Shown: positions 5,227-7,673 of the stretch, piece after piece
How the letters are laid out: each line of letters starts with the position of its first letter
How positions within the stretch are numbered: position 1 is the stretch's first letter
DNA from: Limisphaerales bacterium
GTDB lineage: Bacteria > Verrucomicrobiota > Verrucomicrobiia > Limisphaerales > PALSA-1396
Direction: 5' to 3'
Assembly: GCA_003140275.1 (NCBI GenBank)
Contig: PLJQ01000076.1
Location: 447-8,119, forward strand
DNA: 7,673 nucleotides
The notes under the pieces: generated by a model
Database searches by the model: none
What the model was told of the DNA's origin: nothing
Seen by the model: only the letters and a program-made list of their open reading frames with translations
Program-made: the position numbers and the translations under genes

Positions 5227-7548
5227 TTACTCCACGTGCATGGCCGGCTTCGGCTCCGGCCAGCGCTCGTCGTGAACTGATTCTTTAAAGCTGGTGAGGC
5301 TGTTTTGCAACGCCTGCATTTCCGCGAGCGCGATCAGGAACGCCAGCGTGGACTCCGCACCTTCGTTTTGGCTCACGCGATCCACGTGCAGGCCGTCGCG
5401 ACAGCCGCCGGTGCCCGCATCGTAGAGCGCCAGGCCCAGATCATTTCGACCGAGAAACCACTCGAAGGCGCGCCGCGCTTCCGCCACCCAGAACATGTCG
5501 CTTGTGGCGTGATAGGCTTCGATGCATGCCGATACCGTGGCCTGTGCTTCGATGGGCTGCTGGTCGAACTGCGCGCGTTCCTGGCCGCGCGGGAAAAATC
5601 CGTTGGAGCCGACGGGCCGAAAGGAACCGGCGTCGGAAGTCTGCACCTTGACCAGCCAGCGCAGCGTTTTGAGGCCGGTTTCCAGCATTGAAGCACTGTT
5701 TATCGAGCGTCCACTGAGAATCAATGATTGCGACAGCCTCGCGTTCGCATAGGAAACCGTGTCTTCGAACCAATGCCAGTCGCCGCTGGCGGCATCGGCG
5801 AAGCGCTGCATGAGTTTGGCCGTGAGTGATTCGCGAACCTGGTTCACGAGCCGGTCTCCGCTCAACCGCCGCAGATATTCGTCAATGCCGATGAGCGTGA
5901 ACGCCCACGCGCGCGGCGACGCGAACTCGGCGGTCACGGGCAGGGCTTGCTCGAACAGTTGGGCCGCCAGCATCTGAAAGCTGCCCTGGCCCGCTTGCGC
6001 CACGCACAGCCCCAGCGCCCACAGCGCGTGACCCTGGCAATCTTCCGAACCGACTTCCTCCAGCCAGTGTCGTTCGAAGCTCATGAAGTTGCGGAAACGC
6101 CGGCTTGACCGGTCGAATGCGTGATTCAAGAACGCGGCATAGGTGGCGGTCAGCGCGCTGATCTGCGGCGCATCGTGCCCCAATTGTTGCAGCATCAGCG
6201 TCAGCACCAACGCGCGGGCGTTGTCGTCCGTGCAATAGCCTTCGGCAAAGTTCGGCACGGTGAAACTGGCGTGTTGAAAGATGCCGGTCGAATCACTCAT
6301 CCGAAACAGGTGGTCGGGCTTCATCTCCGGCAACTGGCCGGGCTGCTCGTCAAGCGTCTTGATGGGCGAGGATTTTCGTCCCGCGAAACTGTGATCCAAT
6401 CGCGCCTGTTCAAACGACTTCGCATAAAGCTGCGCCACGTGGCTCCACACCATATCGCGTCCCAGCTTGAAGGCGTTCTTCCGCATCGAGTGGCGCAACG
6501 GTTCGTCGCGCAGCAATTCAAGCACGGCCCCGGTGATGGCTTTGGCGTCGCGGAACGGCACCAGCCGGCCGCGTTGGTCGGCCAGCAACTCCACCGCGTG
6601 CCAGTAGGGCGTGGACACCACCGCGTTGCCGTTTCCAAACGCATACGCCAGCGTGCCGGAAGTGATTTGGGTCTCCGTCAGGTACGGCGTGAGATAAATA
6701 TCCGCCGCGCCAATGAACCGCATCAATTCCTCCAGCTCGACAAAGCGATTGAAGAAAACGACATGCTTCTGCACGCCCAGGTCCTTGGCCAGCCGCGCCA
6801 GGCTCAACCGGTGGGCTTCTCCCTGCTCGCGCAGCAGATTCGGGTGCGTCTGGCCCAGCACGATGTAAACGATGTTGGGAAATTCCCGGATGATGGCCGG
6901 CAACGCGCGCAATGCATACTCGATGCCCTTGTTCGGTGAAAGCAAACCAAACGTGAGCAACACCTGTTTGCCCGCCACGGCAAACTCGTCCTTGAAAAAG
7001 TTTGGATCGGCGAACGGCATGTCCGGAATGCCGTGCGGAATGAGGTCAATCTTGTTCGCCGGCGCTTGATAAACCTCGAGCAGAAACTCCCGCCCGCGTT
7101 CGGCCATCACCACCAGCCGGGTCGAGAGCCGGATCAAGTCGCGCATCACACGCCGTTGCTCGGCGTTGGGCTCGCGCAGAATCGTGTGCAGCGTGGTGAC
7201 GATGGGCATTCGCAACTCGCGCAGCAGCGCCAGCAGATGACTGCCCGCCGGCCCGCCGTAAATGCCGAATTCGTGCTGCACACAAACCACGTCCACGTCC
7301 GTGATGTTGAGAAAATCCGCCGCGCGCAAATACGACGGCAGGTCCTGCTCCGCAATCTCAAACCGCACCTCCGCCGGGTAGTCGTAGCCGCCCGCGAGGT
7401 CATTGACTGGCACGACCAGGCATTGCATCGGTGGAAATTCTGCCGCCACGGCGCAACGCAAATCCGTCGTGAACGTGGCGATGCCGCATTTTCTCGGCAG
7501 ATAATCGCCGAGAAACGCGACCTTGCGGATGGCCGAGGCGGGTTGCAT
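5227..7548 (-). CDS. GT4 glycosyltransferase with C-terminal alpha-helical glycosidase-like domain
   Basis: This 773-residue protein (from ATG 7548) has two parts. Residues about 8-385 are a GT-B fold, GT4-type transferase: an N-terminal acceptor loop FLGDYLPRKCGIATFTTDL (12-30), QHEFGIYGGPAGSH (91-104), TTLHTILREPN (118-128), DLIPHGIPD (168-176) and the nucleotide-sugar-binding LLTFGLLSPNKGIE (197-210, Lys207). The usual GT4 EX7E motif is replaced by TETQITSGTLAYAFG (291-305), typical of this subgroup as I remember it. After a linker (386-412), residues 413-750 form an all-helical domain starting at HLFRMSDSTGIFQHASF, with YCTDDNARAL (438-447) and NEGAESTLAFLIAL (728-741), resembling (alpha/alpha)6-barrel sugar-processing domains. 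No signal peptide or membrane helix is evident, so it is probably cytoplasmic. The frame stays open upstream to GTG 7668, but ATG 7548 fits the family start. It heads an operon with GH130; donor and acceptor are unknown. Confidence 0.9.
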   Translation of the reverse strand: MQPASAIRKVAFLGDYLPRKCGIATFTTDLRCAVAAEFPPMQCLVVPVNDLAGGYDYPAEVRFEIAEQDLPSYLRAADFLNITDVDVVCVQHEFGIYGGPAGSHLLALLRELRMPIVTTLHTILREPNAEQRRVMRDLIRLSTRLVVMAERGREFLLEVYQAPANKIDLIPHGIPDMPFADPNFFKDEFAVAGKQVLLTFGLLSPNKGIEYALRALPAIIREFPNIVYIVLGQTHPNLLREQGEAHRLSLARLAKDLGVQKHVVFFNRFVELEELMRFIGAADIYLTPYLTETQITSGTLAYAFGNGNAVVSTPYWHAVELLADQRGRLVPFRDAKAITGAVLELLRDEPLRHSMRKNAFKLGRDMVWSHVAQLYAKSFEQARLDHSFAGRKSSPIKTLDEQPGQLPEMKPDHLFRMSDSTGIFQHASFTVPNFAEGYCTDDNARALVLTLMLQQLGHDAPQISALTATYAAFLNHAFDRSSRRFRNFMSFERHWLEEVGSEDCQGHALWALGLCVAQAGQGSFQMLAAQLFEQALPVTAEFASPRAWAFTLIGIDEYLRRLSGDRLVNQVRESLTAKLMQRFADAASGDWHWFEDTVSYANARLSQSLILSGRSINSASMLETGLKTLRWLVKVQTSDAGSFRPVGSNGFFPRGQERAQFDQQPIEAQATVSACIEAYHATSDMFWVAEARRAFEWFLGRNDLGLALYDAGTGGCRDGLHVDRVSQNEGAESTLAFLIALAEMQALQNSLTSFKESVHDERWPEPKPAMHVE
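5230..5233 (-). promoter_or_regulatory. Ribosome binding site of the GH130 gene, next to the GT4 stop codon
   Basis: On the - strand GGAG precedes ATG 5220 with a 9-nt spacer. It forms the last codons of the upstream glycosyltransferase gene, directly adjoining its TAA (5229-5227), which is the arrangement expected for translational coupling. Confidence 0.7.
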
Positions 7549-7673
7549 GGATCGTTGGTGCTTGCACAGGCAAACCTGCCCATGCTGACGATGCGTATGA
7601 TGCGCCACGCGACTGCATTTACCAAGAACCTTTTCGAGGGTTGGCTTCGGAGGGGCGCATCCTGACACTGCCC
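7549..7673 (-). other. Upstream region of the GT4 gene, open in frame to the window edge
   Basis: The GT4 frame continues without a stop from ATG 7548 up to a GTG at 7668-7666, adding 40 residues beginning MSGCAPPKPTLEKVLGK and including a His-rich HHTHRQHG segment and CLCKH. These residues do not resemble the family, so I treat them as leader DNA. No clear ribosome site precedes either candidate start, and the promoter is probably here or beyond the window. Confidence 0.4.

Noticed and set aside
6121..6939. A 272-codon open frame on the + strand (also 7033-7665)
   Set aside because: Antisense shadows of the GT4 gene with Arg/Gln/His-rich low-complexity products.
1..7673. CRISPR arrays, tRNA or rRNA genes, transposases
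   Set aside because: No regularly spaced direct repeats, no cloverleaf or conserved rRNA segments, and no transposase motifs were seen on either strand.

Overview
The window looks like a chromosomal segment of a Gram-negative, moderately GC-rich bacterium. The gene set (a three-domain BON/OsmY-like protein, an lmo0937-type microprotein, and a GT4 glycosyltransferase paired with a GH130 enzyme), the often weak Shine-Dalgarno signals and the structured intergenic repeats would fit Verrucomicrobiota. That placement is an impression from family resemblance, not a demonstrated assignment.

Layout. (1) Positions 1 to about 1054 hold the remains of an MmeI-like adenine-specific DNA methyltransferase on the + strand. 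It has lost its central catalytic NPPF/NPPY segment, is frameshifted at the break, and loses its 3' end near a convergent lipoprotein gene. Base composition changes sharply at the break. (2) Positions 1115-3251 form an envelope/stress cluster: a small lipoprotein made of seven 11-residue repeats (- strand), then divergently a secreted three-BON-domain protein, a 49-residue lmo0937-family membrane microprotein, a 71-residue two-helix membrane protein and a 58-residue basic hypothetical protein (all +). The divergent intergenic region carries two near-identical G5/C5 palindromes, one facing each gene at almost the same distance from its start codon. (3) Positions 3252-3750 have no convincing gene but contain hairpins and a nested inverted-repeat element. 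(4) Positions 3751-7548 are a tightly spaced two-gene operon on the - strand: a GT4 glycosyltransferase with an extra C-terminal alpha-helical, glycosidase-like domain, followed 6 nt later by a GH130 enzyme.

How the genes may work together. The stress cluster plausibly protects or monitors the envelope under osmotic or similar stress, with the lipoprotein and BON gene co-controlled through the paired palindromes. The GT4-GH130 pair probably makes and trims or recycles a manno-oligosaccharide-like glycan; its substrate is not evident from sequence. The most interesting items are the symmetric palindrome pair, the hendecad-repeat lipoprotein, a possible pseudoknot between the BON gene and the lmo0937 gene, the GT4/GH130 fusion-operon, and the broken, compositionally mosaic methyltransferase.
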